This document shows, in pieces, positions 29,382 to 37,810 of a stretch of 64,000 nt of DNA. Within the stretch, counting starts at the first letter, position 1; every line of letters starts with the position of its first letter. This DNA is from Microlunatus capsulatus. Lineage in GTDB: Bacteria > Actinomycetota > Actinomycetes > Propionibacteriales > Propionibacteriaceae. Both the position numbers and the translations under genes were made by a program. The notes beneath the pieces were generated by a model. The model did not search any database. It worked only from the letters and a program-made list of their open reading frames with translations, and had not been told where the DNA came from. Location: assembly GCF_017876495.1 (NCBI RefSeq), contig NZ_JAGIOB010000001.1, positions 1,550,001 through 1,614,000 of the forward strand, in the 5' to 3' direction.

Positions 29382-30422
29382 GTGGCGACACCACCGGTCC
29401 CGGTCGTGGCCCCGACACCCGGCACCCCGACGCCGTCCACCCCGGACCCGACGACGGCACCCGCCCGTCCCGCGCCGCGCTGGCTGGTCACCCTGCCCCT
29501 GATGCTGGGCGGCGGCGCGCTGATCGCCCTGCAGTCGCAGGTGAACGGCGCCCTCACCGGTCGGCTGGGCACCGGGCTCCGGGCGTCCGCGCTCGCGGCC
29601 CTGGTCAGCTTCGGCTCCGGCCTGCTCGTGCTGAGCCTGCTGGCCCTGCTGCACCGGCCGACGGGTCGCGGGGTGGCGGCCCTCGGCGGCGCCGTGCGCC
29701 GGCGCCGGATCCCGCTGTGGCTGGTGCTGGGCGGCCTCGGCGGGGCCTTCTTCGTCGCGTCCCAGGGGCTGGCGGCCCCCACGCTCGGCATCACCTTCTT
29801 CATCCTCTGCTTCGTGGCCGGCCAGGCCGTCATGGCGCTCGTCGTCGACCAGCGGGGCTGGGGACCCAACGGCGTCACCGCCCTCACCCGCTCCCGGGTG
29901 GCCGGCGCCGTGCTGGCCGTGCTCGCGGTCGCCGTCTCCGGGGCCGGGCTGCTCAGCGCGGTCCCCGTCACCGGCTCCCTGCTCGTGCTGGCCGCGCTGC
30001 CGCTGCTGGCCGGGGCGGTCAACAGCGCGCAGCAGGGCGTCAACGGCCGGCTCGCGGCCCACGTCGGACCCTGGGTCACCACCTGGAACAACTTCTGGGT
30101 GGGGACGCTCGGCCTCGTGCTCTTCCTCGCCGTCGCCCTGCTGCGGCCGGGGCACCTCACCGGGTTGCCGACGGAGCCCTGGCTGTACCTGGGCGGGCTC
30201 TGCGGCATCGGCTTCATCTGGGCCTCGACGGTCACCGTGCGGGTGCACGGGGTGCTCGTCGTCGGCGTCTTCTCCGTGGCCGGGCAGGTGGTCACCGCGG
30301 CCCTGATCGGCTTGCTCACCGGGCCCGGGCGGCCGGGGCCGACGACCTGGGCGGCCGTGGCCGTCAGCCTGGCCGGGGCCGCCGTCGTCGGGCTGGCCCA
30401 GCGCCGCCGTCACGCCGGCTGA
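29382..30422 (+). CDS. DMT-superfamily permease (DUF606/YdcZ-type tandem)
   Basis: A 346-residue membrane protein with a Pro/Thr-rich N-terminal tail and about ten membrane helices. It is an internal duplication: ALQSQVNGALTGRLG near residue 50 matches SAQQGVNGRLAAHVG near 215. This is the DUF606/YdcZ-like branch of drug/metabolite transporters. Substrate is unknown. The GTG has AGGAG six bases upstream. It converges on the ABC permease gene 21 bp away. Confidence 0.85.
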   Translation: MATPPVPVVAPTPGTPTPSTPDPTTAPARPAPRWLVTLPLMLGGGALIALQSQVNGALTGRLGTGLRASALAALVSFGSGLLVLSLLALLHRPTGRGVAALGGAVRRRRIPLWLVLGGLGGAFFVASQGLAAPTLGITFFILCFVAGQAVMALVVDQRGWGPNGVTALTRSRVAGAVLAVLAVAVSGAGLLSAVPVTGSLLVLAALPLLAGAVNSAQQGVNGRLAAHVGPWVTTWNNFWVGTLGLVLFLAVALLRPGHLTGLPTEPWLYLGGLCGIGFIWASTVTVRVHGVLVVGVFSVAGQVVTAALIGLLTGPGRPGPTTWAAVAVSLAGAAVVGLAQRRRHAG

Positions 30423-30443
30423 CGAGCTCCGCCAGCACGCCGG

Positions 30444-32030
30444 CTAGCGGCTCTCCGACACCGCCGAGAGGACCTCGGGCCAGCGGCGCTCCAGCAGGCG
30501 CCCGCCGCGGCCGACGCCGAGCACGAGGACGAGCGCCCCGGTCGCGAGCCCCACGGGCACCGACAGCCAGCCCACCCAGGGGCGGAACAGCGAGCCGACG
30601 ACGAGGGCCGCCGTGGGCAGCCCCACGACGAGCGTGCCGAGGGTGGTGACGCCGAAGGACAGGAACGCCGGCAGGCCCCCGCTGCTGCCCTTCTGGAACG
30701 GGTTGGCCCCCGGCGGCGGCGCCGGCCACTGCCAGAGCCCGCCCACGAAGGCGCCCACGCCGAGGCTGCCCAGCAGGAACGCCGCCGTCAGGCCCAGCAC
30801 CGGGCCCAGCAGGTCCCAGCGGCCGGTCAGCGCCACCGCGGCCACCAGCATCACGACGAGCAGCGGCAGGAAGATCGTCAGGGTCGACAGGACGCGGCCC
30901 CAGCGGTCCGCGGTACCCGGCATCCCCGTCGTGACGTGGGCCCAGAGGGCGCTGCCGTCGTAGGAGAGGTCCTGGGCGACGCTGGCTCCCACCAGCAGGG
31001 CGAGCAGGCTGGGGGCGAACACCGCGACCAGCGGGCTGCCCCCGGGGTTCAGCAGCGAGGTGGCGATGAGGACCACGGGCGCGATGAGGAAGCCGGCGAT
31101 GCCGGCGACGTAGCGCGGGTCCCGGCGCCAGTACCGCAGCGTCCGGGCCGCCACGGCACCGGCCGGCGTCGCCGGGTAGAGCCGGTCGACCCAGCCGCTG
31201 TGCCCGGCCCGGGCCGCCTCGCCGCCGCCCTCGACCGGCTCGACCAGGCGGGCGGCGAGGAAGTGCTCCCACGCCTTCCACAGCCCGGCCACCAGGGCCA
31301 CCGCCAGCACCAGGTGCACGAGCGCGGGGACCCAGGCCCCGCGGGCGACGTCGGCGGGGAGCGCCCACGCCCACCCGAACGGGGTCCAGCCGGCCACCTG
31401 GGCGGCGGTGGCGAGCAGGGCGCGCAGCCGCTCGGGACCGGCCTGGGCGAGGCCGCCCAGCAAGTTGCCGCCGACGGCGAGCGCGGCCCCCACCAGGGCC
31501 AGCAGGACGAAGGCGAGGTCGCGGAAGCGGCGCGAGGACAGGAACGCGGCGAAGGCCGCGGTGGCGGCGCGGGCCAGCAGCAGGCAGGTCAGCACGCCGA
31601 GCGGCACCGCGACCAGCGCCGCGAGGGTGAGCGGGACCGACCGCGTCCAGGTCAGCAGCAGGCCGAGCCCGATGAGCACGGTGGCCACGCCGGGGACGCC
31701 GATCGCGCCGGCCACCAGCAGCCCGGGCAGCAGCTCGCGGGCCCGGACCGGCAGCAGCGCGAACTTGGCCGGGTCGACCGTCTCGTCGACGCCGAAGACG
31801 AGCAGGGAGAGCACCAGCCAGCCCGCGCTCAGCAGCGCGAAGGTGAGCACGGTGACGTCGGCGGTGGTGGCGGGCGAGGTCCAGCGCAGGGCGACCAGCC
31901 CCGCGAGCACGCCGGCGACCAGGCCGAGCGCGTAGAGACCGCCGATCACCAGCCCGACGGTGCGCCAGGCGCTGCGCCGCAGGCCGTTGCGGAGCAGGGT
32001 CAGCTTGAGGCGGACGAGGAGCGCAACCAC
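30444..32030 (-). CDS. ABC transporter permease
   Basis: A 528-residue protein with about twelve hydrophobic segments, in two halves around a cytoplasmic stretch (~240-270). It forms an exporter with the ATPase encoded just upstream; the two overlap by 31 bp. The GTG start at 32030 is the most upstream plausible one. Cargo is unknown. Confidence 0.85.
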   Translation of the reverse strand: MVALLVRLKLTLLRNGLRRSAWRTVGLVIGGLYALGLVAGVLAGLVALRWTSPATTADVTVLTFALLSAGWLVLSLLVFGVDETVDPAKFALLPVRARELLPGLLVAGAIGVPGVATVLIGLGLLLTWTRSVPLTLAALVAVPLGVLTCLLLARAATAAFAAFLSSRRFRDLAFVLLALVGAALAVGGNLLGGLAQAGPERLRALLATAAQVAGWTPFGWAWALPADVARGAWVPALVHLVLAVALVAGLWKAWEHFLAARLVEPVEGGGEAARAGHSGWVDRLYPATPAGAVAARTLRYWRRDPRYVAGIAGFLIAPVVLIATSLLNPGGSPLVAVFAPSLLALLVGASVAQDLSYDGSALWAHVTTGMPGTADRWGRVLSTLTIFLPLLVVMLVAAVALTGRWDLLGPVLGLTAAFLLGSLGVGAFVGGLWQWPAPPPGANPFQKGSSGGLPAFLSFGVTTLGTLVVGLPTAALVVGSLFRPWVGWLSVPVGLATGALVLVLGVGRGGRLLERRWPEVLSAVSESR

Positions 32031-32770
32031 GCCAGGGTCTCCTCTCCGCTGGCCTGGAACCCGACGAGGTCGAGGAACCGCTGCTGCAGCGTGCTGCCGG
32101 CGCGGACCGCGTCGACGGTGCCGGCGGCCAGCACGCGGCCCTGGGCCACCACCGCCAGCTCGTCGCAGAGGCTCTCGACCAGCTCCATCACGTGGCTGGA
32201 CAGCACCACGGTGCCGCCGCTGGCGGTGTAGCCGCGCAGGATCGAGCGGATGCCCTCCCCCGACACCGGGTCGACGGCCTCGAACGGCTCGTCGAGCACC
32301 AGCAGCCGCGGCGCGTGGATGAGCGCGCAGGCCAGCCCGATCTTCTTCGTCATGCCGGCGGAGTACTCGACGACGAGGGTGTCGCGGTCGCCGGTCAGCC
32401 CCAGCGCCTCCAGCAGGTCCCCCGAGCGGCTGGCGATGTCGGCGGGCGGCACCCGGCGCAGCAGGCCGACGTAGTGCAGCAGCTCCCCGCCGCTCAGCCG
32501 GTCGAACAGCCGGACGCCGTCGGGCAGCACGCCCATCAGCGCCTTCGCCGCCGCCGGGTCGGCCCAGACGTCGTGGTCCAGCACCCGGGCCGTGCCCGCG
32601 TCGGGCCGGAGCAGCCCGGTGGCCATGGAGAGCGTCGTCGTCTTGCCGGCGCCGTTGGGTCCGACCAGCCCGAACATGCAGCCGCGCCGCACCTCCAGGT
32701 CCAGGCCGTCGACCGCCCGTTTCGCGCCGAAGCTCTTGGTCAGGCCCTGCAGGGCCAGTGCCGCTGACAT
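32000..32770 (-). CDS. ABC transporter ATP-binding protein
   Basis: A 256-residue ATPase with Walker A GPNGAGKTTT, Walker B LLVLDEPF and the His loop SSHVME. The signature motif is degenerate (YSAGMTKK in place of LSGGQ). The family is the CcmA type of ABC-2 exporters. It is divergent from the GH81 gene; the ATG lies in a GC-rich region with no obvious promoter. Confidence 0.9.
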   Translation of the reverse strand: MSAALALQGLTKSFGAKRAVDGLDLEVRRGCMFGLVGPNGAGKTTTLSMATGLLRPDAGTARVLDHDVWADPAAAKALMGVLPDGVRLFDRLSGGELLHYVGLLRRVPPADIASRSGDLLEALGLTGDRDTLVVEYSAGMTKKIGLACALIHAPRLLVLDEPFEAVDPVSGEGIRSILRGYTASGGTVVLSSHVMELVESLCDELAVVAQGRVLAAGTVDAVRAGSTLQQRFLDLVGFQASGEETLAWLRSSSASS

Positions 32771-32845
32771 GGGTCCAGTCAAACACCTCTCCCCGGGCGG
32801 CGCCGGACCCGACGGGCGGTCCGGCGGGCCCGGGCGCGGCCGTCG

Positions 32846-32874
32846 TTGACGACCGGTCCGGGGCTGGCTACGGT
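32846..32874 (+). promoter_or_regulatory. Promoter of the GH81 gene
   Basis: TTGACG (32846-32851) and TACGGT (32869-32874), 17 bp apart. The start point would be near 32881, directly before the LacI-type operator. Confidence 0.7.
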
Positions 32875-32886
32875 GACCGCACGGGT

Positions 32887-32902
32887 GTGAGAGCGCTCTC
32901 AC
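32887..32902. promoter_or_regulatory. LacI-type operator (perfect 16-bp palindrome)
   Basis: GTGAGAGCGCTCTCAC is a perfect palindrome with the central CG and the T-G-A/T-C-A ends typical of CelR/BglR-like LacI-family operators of actinobacterial polysaccharide genes. It lies just downstream of the predicted start point, where repressor binding would block transcription until sugar is present. No LacI gene is in the window. Confidence 0.75.
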
Positions 32903-32947
32903 GCCGGTCGGGGGCGCCAGCGAACTCTGCCCAGAGGAGCCCCCACC

Positions 32948-35900
32948 GTGTCCCGTGCCCCCGTCCCCCTCCCGACCGCCAGCCCTGCGGGCGACCGGTC
33001 CCCCGGCCGCGGCCGGCTGCGCCGTCGTGGTGCCGCCGCCGTCGCGGCCGCCGCCCTCGTCGTCGGCGCCGTCGCCGGCGCCGTGGCCCCCGAGCGCGCC
33101 ACCGCCGCCACCACCGGGGTCGGAGCCGGCTCGTACACGACCACGCTGCCCGCCGGCGCCGCCCTGCCGTCCGGCTGCGGCGACCTGTCGACGAACCCGC
33201 GCGCCTTCGTCACCGCGAACGCCCCGAAGGGCGCGGTGCCCACCAACGACTGGTGGAGCCCGCTGCTGTTCAAGCGCCTCGACTGCTCCTTCGGCGAGCC
33301 GATGATGGCCCACCCCGCCTCCTACGACACCGACCGCGGCGGCCTCGGGATCTCGTACACGACGACGCCCGTCATCACCGGCACCGCCCGCGGGGTCGGG
33401 GAGTACAAGTTCCCCTACACCCGCGACCTCGAGGTGGGCGTCGCCGGCCTCGACGCGCCGAAGGTCATGGTGGACGGCTGGACCGACTGGACCGTCACCC
33501 CCGTCTGGTCCGACGGCACCCGGACCCTCAAGGCGACGATCGGCCACGGCCTGCCGCTCTCCTACTACCAGGTGACCGGCGGGCAGGCCCAGATCCGGAC
33601 CGACGACGCCCCCCGCGTCTGGTCCCGGACCGGCGCCACCGTCGGCTTCACCGTCCGCGGCCACGACTACGTCGCCTACGCCCCGACCGGGGCCACCTGG
33701 AGCCAGAGCGGCTCCACCCTCAGCTCGACCCTGGGCGGCAAGGGCTACTTCAGCGTCGCGGTGCTGCCGACGACGCCGGCCAGCACCGACGCCACCCGGA
33801 CCGCGCTCGCCACCTCCTACGGCCGCTACGCCCACGCGGTGGTGACGGGCACGAAGCTGACCTACGCCTACAACACCCGCACGGCCGCCGCGAACGCGCG
33901 CTACTCCTTCACCACCACCCGGCGGGAGGGCTCGGGGGCCGGCACCGTCGTCGCCCTCTACCCGCACCAGTGGAAGGCGCTGAACGGCGGGACGCCGATC
34001 AGCCAGACCTACGTCTCGCCGCGCGGCATGATGAAGACCCTCGTCGGCGCGAGCAGCTTCCTGACCTCCCAGGTGTTCCGCGGGGTGCTGCCCGAGGTGC
34101 CCGCCGTCGCCACCAGCCAGGGCGCGGACAAGGCCACGCTGACCGCGCTGCTCGCCCAGGTCGCCGACGACCCCGCCGGGGAGCAGAAGCCCGACACCTA
34201 CTGGGCCGGCAAGGGCCTGGGCCGGGCGGCGCGGATCGCCGAGATCGCCGACCAGCTGGGCAGCACCGCGGTGCGCGACAAGGCGCTCGCCTCCATCCGC
34301 TCCACCCTCACCGACTGGCTCACCGCGTCCCCGGGCGAGCAGGACCACCTCTTCTACTACGACCGCAGCTGGGGGACGCTGATCGGCTACGGCGCCAGCT
34401 ACGGCTCCGACGCCGAGCTCAACGACCACCACTTCCACTACGGCTACTTCATCGCCGCGGCGGCCACCCTGGCCAAGTTCGACCCGGCCTGGGCCGCCAC
34501 CGGGAAGTACGGCGGCATGGTCGACCTGCTGGTCCGCGACGCCAACAACTACGACCGCGCCGACGCCCGGTTCCCCTACCTGCGCGACTTCGACATCTAC
34601 GCCGGCCACGACTGGGCCTCCGGCCACGGGGCCTTCGCCTCCGGCAACAACCAGGAGTCCTCCTCGGAGGGGATGAACTTCGCGGGCGCCCTCATCCAGT
34701 GGGGCCAGGCGACCGGCAACACGAAGGTCCGCGACGCCGGCATCCACCTCTACACGACCCAGGCCGCGGCCATCCAGGAGTACTGGTTCGACGTCGACGG
34801 CACGAACTTCCCCGCCGCCTTCCCGCACAGCGCCGTGGGCATGGTCTGGGGCGACGGCGGTGCCTACGCCACCTGGTTCACCGCCGACCCGGAGAAGATC
34901 CAGGGCATCAACCAGCTGCCGATCACCGGCAGCCACTTCTACCTGGGCTACCGGCCCGCCTACAACGGCACCAACTACGCCGAGGTCGTGCGGAACCGGG
35001 GCGGTGAGCCCACGGTGTGGCAGGACATCCTCTGGGAGTTCCTGGCCCTGGGCGACCCGGACGCGGCGCTGGCCAAGTACCGGGCGGACCCGGGCTTCAC
35101 CTCCGAGGAGGGCGAGTCGAAGGCGCACACCTTCCACTGGATCCGCAACCTCGCCGCCCTGGGCACCGTCGACACCCGCGTCACCGCCGACCACCCGATG
35201 GCGATGGCGTTCACCAAGGGCGGGAAGCGGACCTACGTGGTGGCCAACATCTCCACCAAGGCGCTGACGGTGACGTTCTCCGACGGCCGCTCCGTCGCGG
35301 CCCCGGCCGGCCGCACCGTCGCCGCGGGGGCGCGCACCTGGAGCGGCGGGAGCGCCGGGGCGGTCCCGACCACCCCGCCCACGACCCCGCCGACCTCGCC
35401 GCCGCCGACCAGCAGCCCGACGCCGACCGCCCCGCCGGCCAGCCCGACCCCGACGGCACCGCCGACGAGCGAGAACCCGACGACGCCGCCCACCACCCCG
35501 CCGAGCAGCGCGTCGACCCGCTACCTGCGGGCCGACGGCACCCTCGGCGCGGCGGGCAGCGCGGGCACGGTCGTGGTGGCCGCGGCGAACGGCAACTACG
35601 ACGGCACCCCGCACGCCGCCCGGACCTTCACCGCGACGGGGGTGACCGGCCGCTGGTCCGGCCGGACCGCCTTCGACCTGTCGGTGGACGCCGGCACCGG
35701 CGTCGGCAACGCCACCCAGGTCCGGGTCTCCTACGACCTGACCGGGAACGGCTCGGCCGAGCGGGTGGAGACCTACCGGTACTTCGCCACCGACCCGGTG
35801 CCGGGCTACGAGCACTCCACCCAGGGCACCCAGCTGCTCTCCAGCAGCGGGACCGGCGGCGACCTGGAGGGCGGCACCGTCACCGTCCAGGTCTGGAGCG

Positions 35901-35968
35901 CCATCGGCAGCGGACCGACGACCCTCGGGGTCGGCGCGACCTCGCGGGTGGTGCTGCCGCTGTCCTGA
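32948..35968 (+). CDS. Secreted GH81 endo-beta-1,3-glucanase with C-terminal accessory domain
   Basis: A 1006-residue secreted laminarinase. An N-terminal signal peptide ([23 protein letters not shown]) is followed by the GH81 catalytic domain (~60-790). The conserved motifs DHHFHYGYF (Asp493) and NNQESSSE (Glu570/574) hold the proposed catalytic acids. A Pro/Thr linker (~805-853) leads to a ~150-residue beta-rich C-terminal domain that is probably carbohydrate-binding; its family is not certain. The enzyme would cleave fungal or algal beta-1,3-glucan outside the cell. The GTG start has an AGAGGAG site. It is controlled by the promoter/operator just upstream. Confidence 0.93.
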   Translation: MSRAPVPLPTASPAGDRSPGRGRLRRRGAAAVAAAALVVGAVAGAVAPERATAATTGVGAGSYTTTLPAGAALPSGCGDLSTNPRAFVTANAPKGAVPTNDWWSPLLFKRLDCSFGEPMMAHPASYDTDRGGLGISYTTTPVITGTARGVGEYKFPYTRDLEVGVAGLDAPKVMVDGWTDWTVTPVWSDGTRTLKATIGHGLPLSYYQVTGGQAQIRTDDAPRVWSRTGATVGFTVRGHDYVAYAPTGATWSQSGSTLSSTLGGKGYFSVAVLPTTPASTDATRTALATSYGRYAHAVVTGTKLTYAYNTRTAAANARYSFTTTRREGSGAGTVVALYPHQWKALNGGTPISQTYVSPRGMMKTLVGASSFLTSQVFRGVLPEVPAVATSQGADKATLTALLAQVADDPAGEQKPDTYWAGKGLGRAARIAEIADQLGSTAVRDKALASIRSTLTDWLTASPGEQDHLFYYDRSWGTLIGYGASYGSDAELNDHHFHYGYFIAAAATLAKFDPAWAATGKYGGMVDLLVRDANNYDRADARFPYLRDFDIYAGHDWASGHGAFASGNNQESSSEGMNFAGALIQWGQATGNTKVRDAGIHLYTTQAAAIQEYWFDVDGTNFPAAFPHSAVGMVWGDGGAYATWFTADPEKIQGINQLPITGSHFYLGYRPAYNGTNYAEVVRNRGGEPTVWQDILWEFLALGDPDAALAKYRADPGFTSEEGESKAHTFHWIRNLAALGTVDTRVTADHPMAMAFTKGGKRTYVVANISTKALTVTFSDGRSVAAPAGRTVAAGARTWSGGSAGAVPTTPPTTPPTSPPPTSSPTPTAPPASPTPTAPPTSENPTTPPTTPPSSASTRYLRADGTLGAAGSAGTVVVAAANGNYDGTPHAARTFTATGVTGRWSGRTAFDLSVDAGTGVGNATQVRVSYDLTGNGSAERVETYRYFATDPVPGYEHSTQGTQLLSSSGTGGDLEGGTVTVQVWSAIGSGPTTLGVGATSRVVLPLS

Positions 35969-35986
35969 GCGTCCCGGACCCGGCCG

Positions 35987-36022
35987 ACGGACCCGTCCTC
36001 CCTGGTGGGAGGGCGGGCCCGT
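35987..36022 (+). terminator. Terminator after the GH81 gene
   Basis: A hairpin with CCTCCC-TGGT-GGGAGG at its core and ACGG(A)CCCG / CGGG(C)CCGT outer arms, 19 bp after the stop. Confidence 0.65.
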
Positions 36023-36087
36023 CGCCGTCCGGGGGGCGGGGACGCCGCCTGTCGGGCGCCGCGGGGGCCGCCGTACGATGCCAGGAG

Positions 36088-36113
36088 GTCATGTCACCGG
36101 CCCGCGACATGAC
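36088..36113 (+). promoter_or_regulatory. Inverted repeat GTCATGTC-N10-GACATGAC in the sodA leader
   Basis: A perfect 8-bp inverted repeat. A possible -10 box TACGAT lies at 36073-36078, so the repeat is at or just after the start point of the sodA mRNA, 24 bp before the ATG. It may be an operator for a redox or metal regulator. Confidence 0.5.
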
Positions 36114-36137
36114 GACTCTCCACTCGAAGGGACACCC

Positions 36138-36764
36138 ATGGCCGACTACACCCTGCCGGACCTGCCGTACGACTACAGCGCGCTCGCGCCCCACATCTCG
36201 CCCGAGATCATGGAGCTGCACCACTCCAAGCACCACGCGACCTACGTCAAGGGCGTGAACACCGCGCTGGAGCAGCTGGCCGAGGCGCGCGAGGGCAGCT
36301 CGTTCGGCAACATCAACAAGCTCGAGAAGGACCTCGCCTTCCACCTGGGCGGGCACATCAACCACTCGGTGTTCTGGCCGAACATGTCCCCCGACGGCGG
36401 CGACAAGCCGGACGGCGAGCTGGGTGCCGCGATCGACGAGTTCTTCGGCAGCTTCGACGCCTTCCGCGCGCAGTTCGAGGCCAACGCCAACGCCATCCAG
36501 GGCTCCGGCTGGTCGATGCTGGTCTACGACACGCTGGGCCAGCGGCTGAACATCGTGCAGCTGTTCGACCAGCAGGGCAACGTCCCGCTGGGGCAGATCC
36601 CCGTGCTGCTGCTCGACATGTGGGAGCACGCCTTCTACCTGCAGTACAAGAACGTCAAGGCCGACTACGCCAAGGCGTGGTGGAACGTCGTGAACTGGGC
36701 CGACGCCCAGCAGCGCTTCGCCGCCGCCAAGGCCCAGACGGCCGGGCTCATCGCGCCCTTCTGA
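36138..36764 (+). CDS. sodA: Superoxide dismutase (Mn/Fe family)
   Basis: A 208-residue Mn/Fe superoxide dismutase that converts superoxide to oxygen and peroxide. The metal ligands are in place: His28 (MELHHSKHH), His76 (HINHSVFW), Asp160 and His164 ([13 protein letters not shown]). There is no signal peptide, so it is cytosolic. The ATG is preceded by GAAGGGA. I cannot tell Mn from Fe specificity with certainty. Confidence 0.95.
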   Translation: MADYTLPDLPYDYSALAPHISPEIMELHHSKHHATYVKGVNTALEQLAEAREGSSFGNINKLEKDLAFHLGGHINHSVFWPNMSPDGGDKPDGELGAAIDEFFGSFDAFRAQFEANANAIQGSGWSMLVYDTLGQRLNIVQLFDQQGNVPLGQIPVLLLDMWEHAFYLQYKNVKADYAKAWWNVVNWADAQQRFAAAKAQTAGLIAPF

Positions 36765-36783
36765 GCGCTCCTCGCCCCACCGC

Positions 36784-36817
36784 CGACGGCGTCCACCCCA
36801 CCGGGTGGGCGCCGTCG
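36784..36817 (+). terminator. Terminator after sodA
   Basis: CGACGGCGTCCACCC and GGGTGGGCGCCGTCG form a 15-bp stem (one G:U) with a CACC loop, 19 bp after the stop. The same stem sequence recurs at 49728-49761 after the HAD gene. Confidence 0.8.
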
Positions 36818-36864
36818 TCGCGTCCGGGCTCCCGCGTCGCCCCGCCCCCCCGCCCCGCCCCGCC

Positions 36865-36914
36865 CCGCAAGCCGTGAACCAACTTGGACTGGACGACCAC
36901 CTCGTTCACGGCTT
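36865..36914 (-). repeat. Hairpin element, copy 1
   Basis: GCAAGCCGTGAAC (36865-36877) is inverted at 36902-36914 with a 24-nt spacer. On the minus strand it reads ...GTGAACGAGGTGGTCGTC...; copy 2 is similar. Confidence 0.75.
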
Positions 36915-36924
36915 GCCGGACCGG

Positions 36925-36966
36925 AGCGCGTGAACGGGTGGTGAGTAGACGCACCACTCGTTCACG
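36925..36966 (-). repeat. Hairpin element, copy 2
   Basis: CGCGTGAACGGGTGGTG (36925-36941) is inverted, with one mismatch, at 36950-36966 around an 8-nt loop. On the minus strand it reads GTGAACGAGTGGTGCGTC..., homologous to copy 1, but the outer stem is changed on both sides (GCC/GGC to CGC/GCG). Confidence 0.75.
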
Positions 36967-37011
36967 CGTTGTCCTCGGGACGGGTCAGGCGGACCGGTCA
37001 GGCGGGATGGG

Positions 37012-37746
37012 TCAGGCGGCGGTTTGCGGGCAGACCCGGACGGCGCCGTCGCCCGCCGGCTCGACCCACCAGACCCGGCCGGCCCCGGCGACCCGGGGCG
37101 TCGCCCCCGGCGCGAGGACCAGCACGGTCCCCTCGTCCACCGCGACGCCGGGGCCCAGCCGGCCGGCCGCGACCGCCGCGACGAGGCGGGTCAGCGTCCC
37201 CCACTGGGCGGCGTGCACGTCCATGGCGAGGTCGACCAGGCCCAGGCCCTCGACGACGGCCAGCTCGTCGCGCTCCTCGCCGTTGTCCTCCGCCGTCACC
37301 ACCACCCCGTCCAGCCGGTAGCCGCCGACCAGGGCCTGCCGCGCGGCGACGGCGGCGCCGGCCGAGAAGCCCAGGTAGGGCGCCCCGCCGTCCACCAGCG
37401 CGCGGACGGCGGCGGCCGCGGGCGCGAGCGCCTCGGCGTAGGCGGGCGTCAGGCCCCCGGCCACCAGCAGCCCGTGCAGCCCGTCGAGCGACGCCGGGTC
37501 CAGCCGACCGCCCTCCGGCACGGGGAGCGGGCGGCAGCGGACCGGCCCGCACGCGGCCAGCGCCGCGGCGAACCAGGCCAGGTCGGCCGGCCCGTCGTCG
37601 TCGACCTCGTGCACCACGACGACGCCGACCTCCGCGACGTCGGTCCCGCGCTCACGGGCGAGCGCCGCCGCCTCGGCGAGGAAGGGCCCGTAGACGTCCC
37701 GGTGCCGGCCCTGGTCGCGGCCGCCGCCGACGAGGTGGGTGCTCAT
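37012..37746 (-). CDS. Peptidase S51-like (cyanophycinase/dipeptidase E-like) protein
   Basis: A 244-residue protein of the class-I glutamine amidotransferase-like fold. The nucleophile Ser lies in GFSAGAAVAA, and the MSTHLVGGGRDQ start is typical for this actinobacterial subfamily. Substrates of relatives are Asp-X or cyanophycin-derived peptides; the real substrate here is unknown. A TAGTGT box (37758-37753) lies 6 nt before the ATG, suggesting a leaderless mRNA. Confidence 0.8.
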   Translation of the reverse strand: MSTHLVGGGRDQGRHRDVYGPFLAEAAALARERGTDVAEVGVVVVHEVDDDGPADLAWFAAALAACGPVRCRPLPVPEGGRLDPASLDGLHGLLVAGGLTPAYAEALAPAAAAVRALVDGGAPYLGFSAGAAVAARQALVGGYRLDGVVVTAEDNGEERDELAVVEGLGLVDLAMDVHAAQWGTLTRLVAAVAAGRLGPGVAVDEGTVLVLAPGATPRVAGAGRVWWVEPAGDGAVRVCPQTAA

Positions 37747-37810
37747 GGCGGCACACTAGGGGTACCGGCCCGCCCCTCGGAGCGAGGACGGTCGTCCCCG
37801 AGGAGGACCG

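Noticed and set aside
32000-35815. 1271-residue minus-strand frame across the GH81 gene
   Set aside because: Only the last 256 residues (ABC ATPase) are real; the rest is antisense to the GH81 gene.
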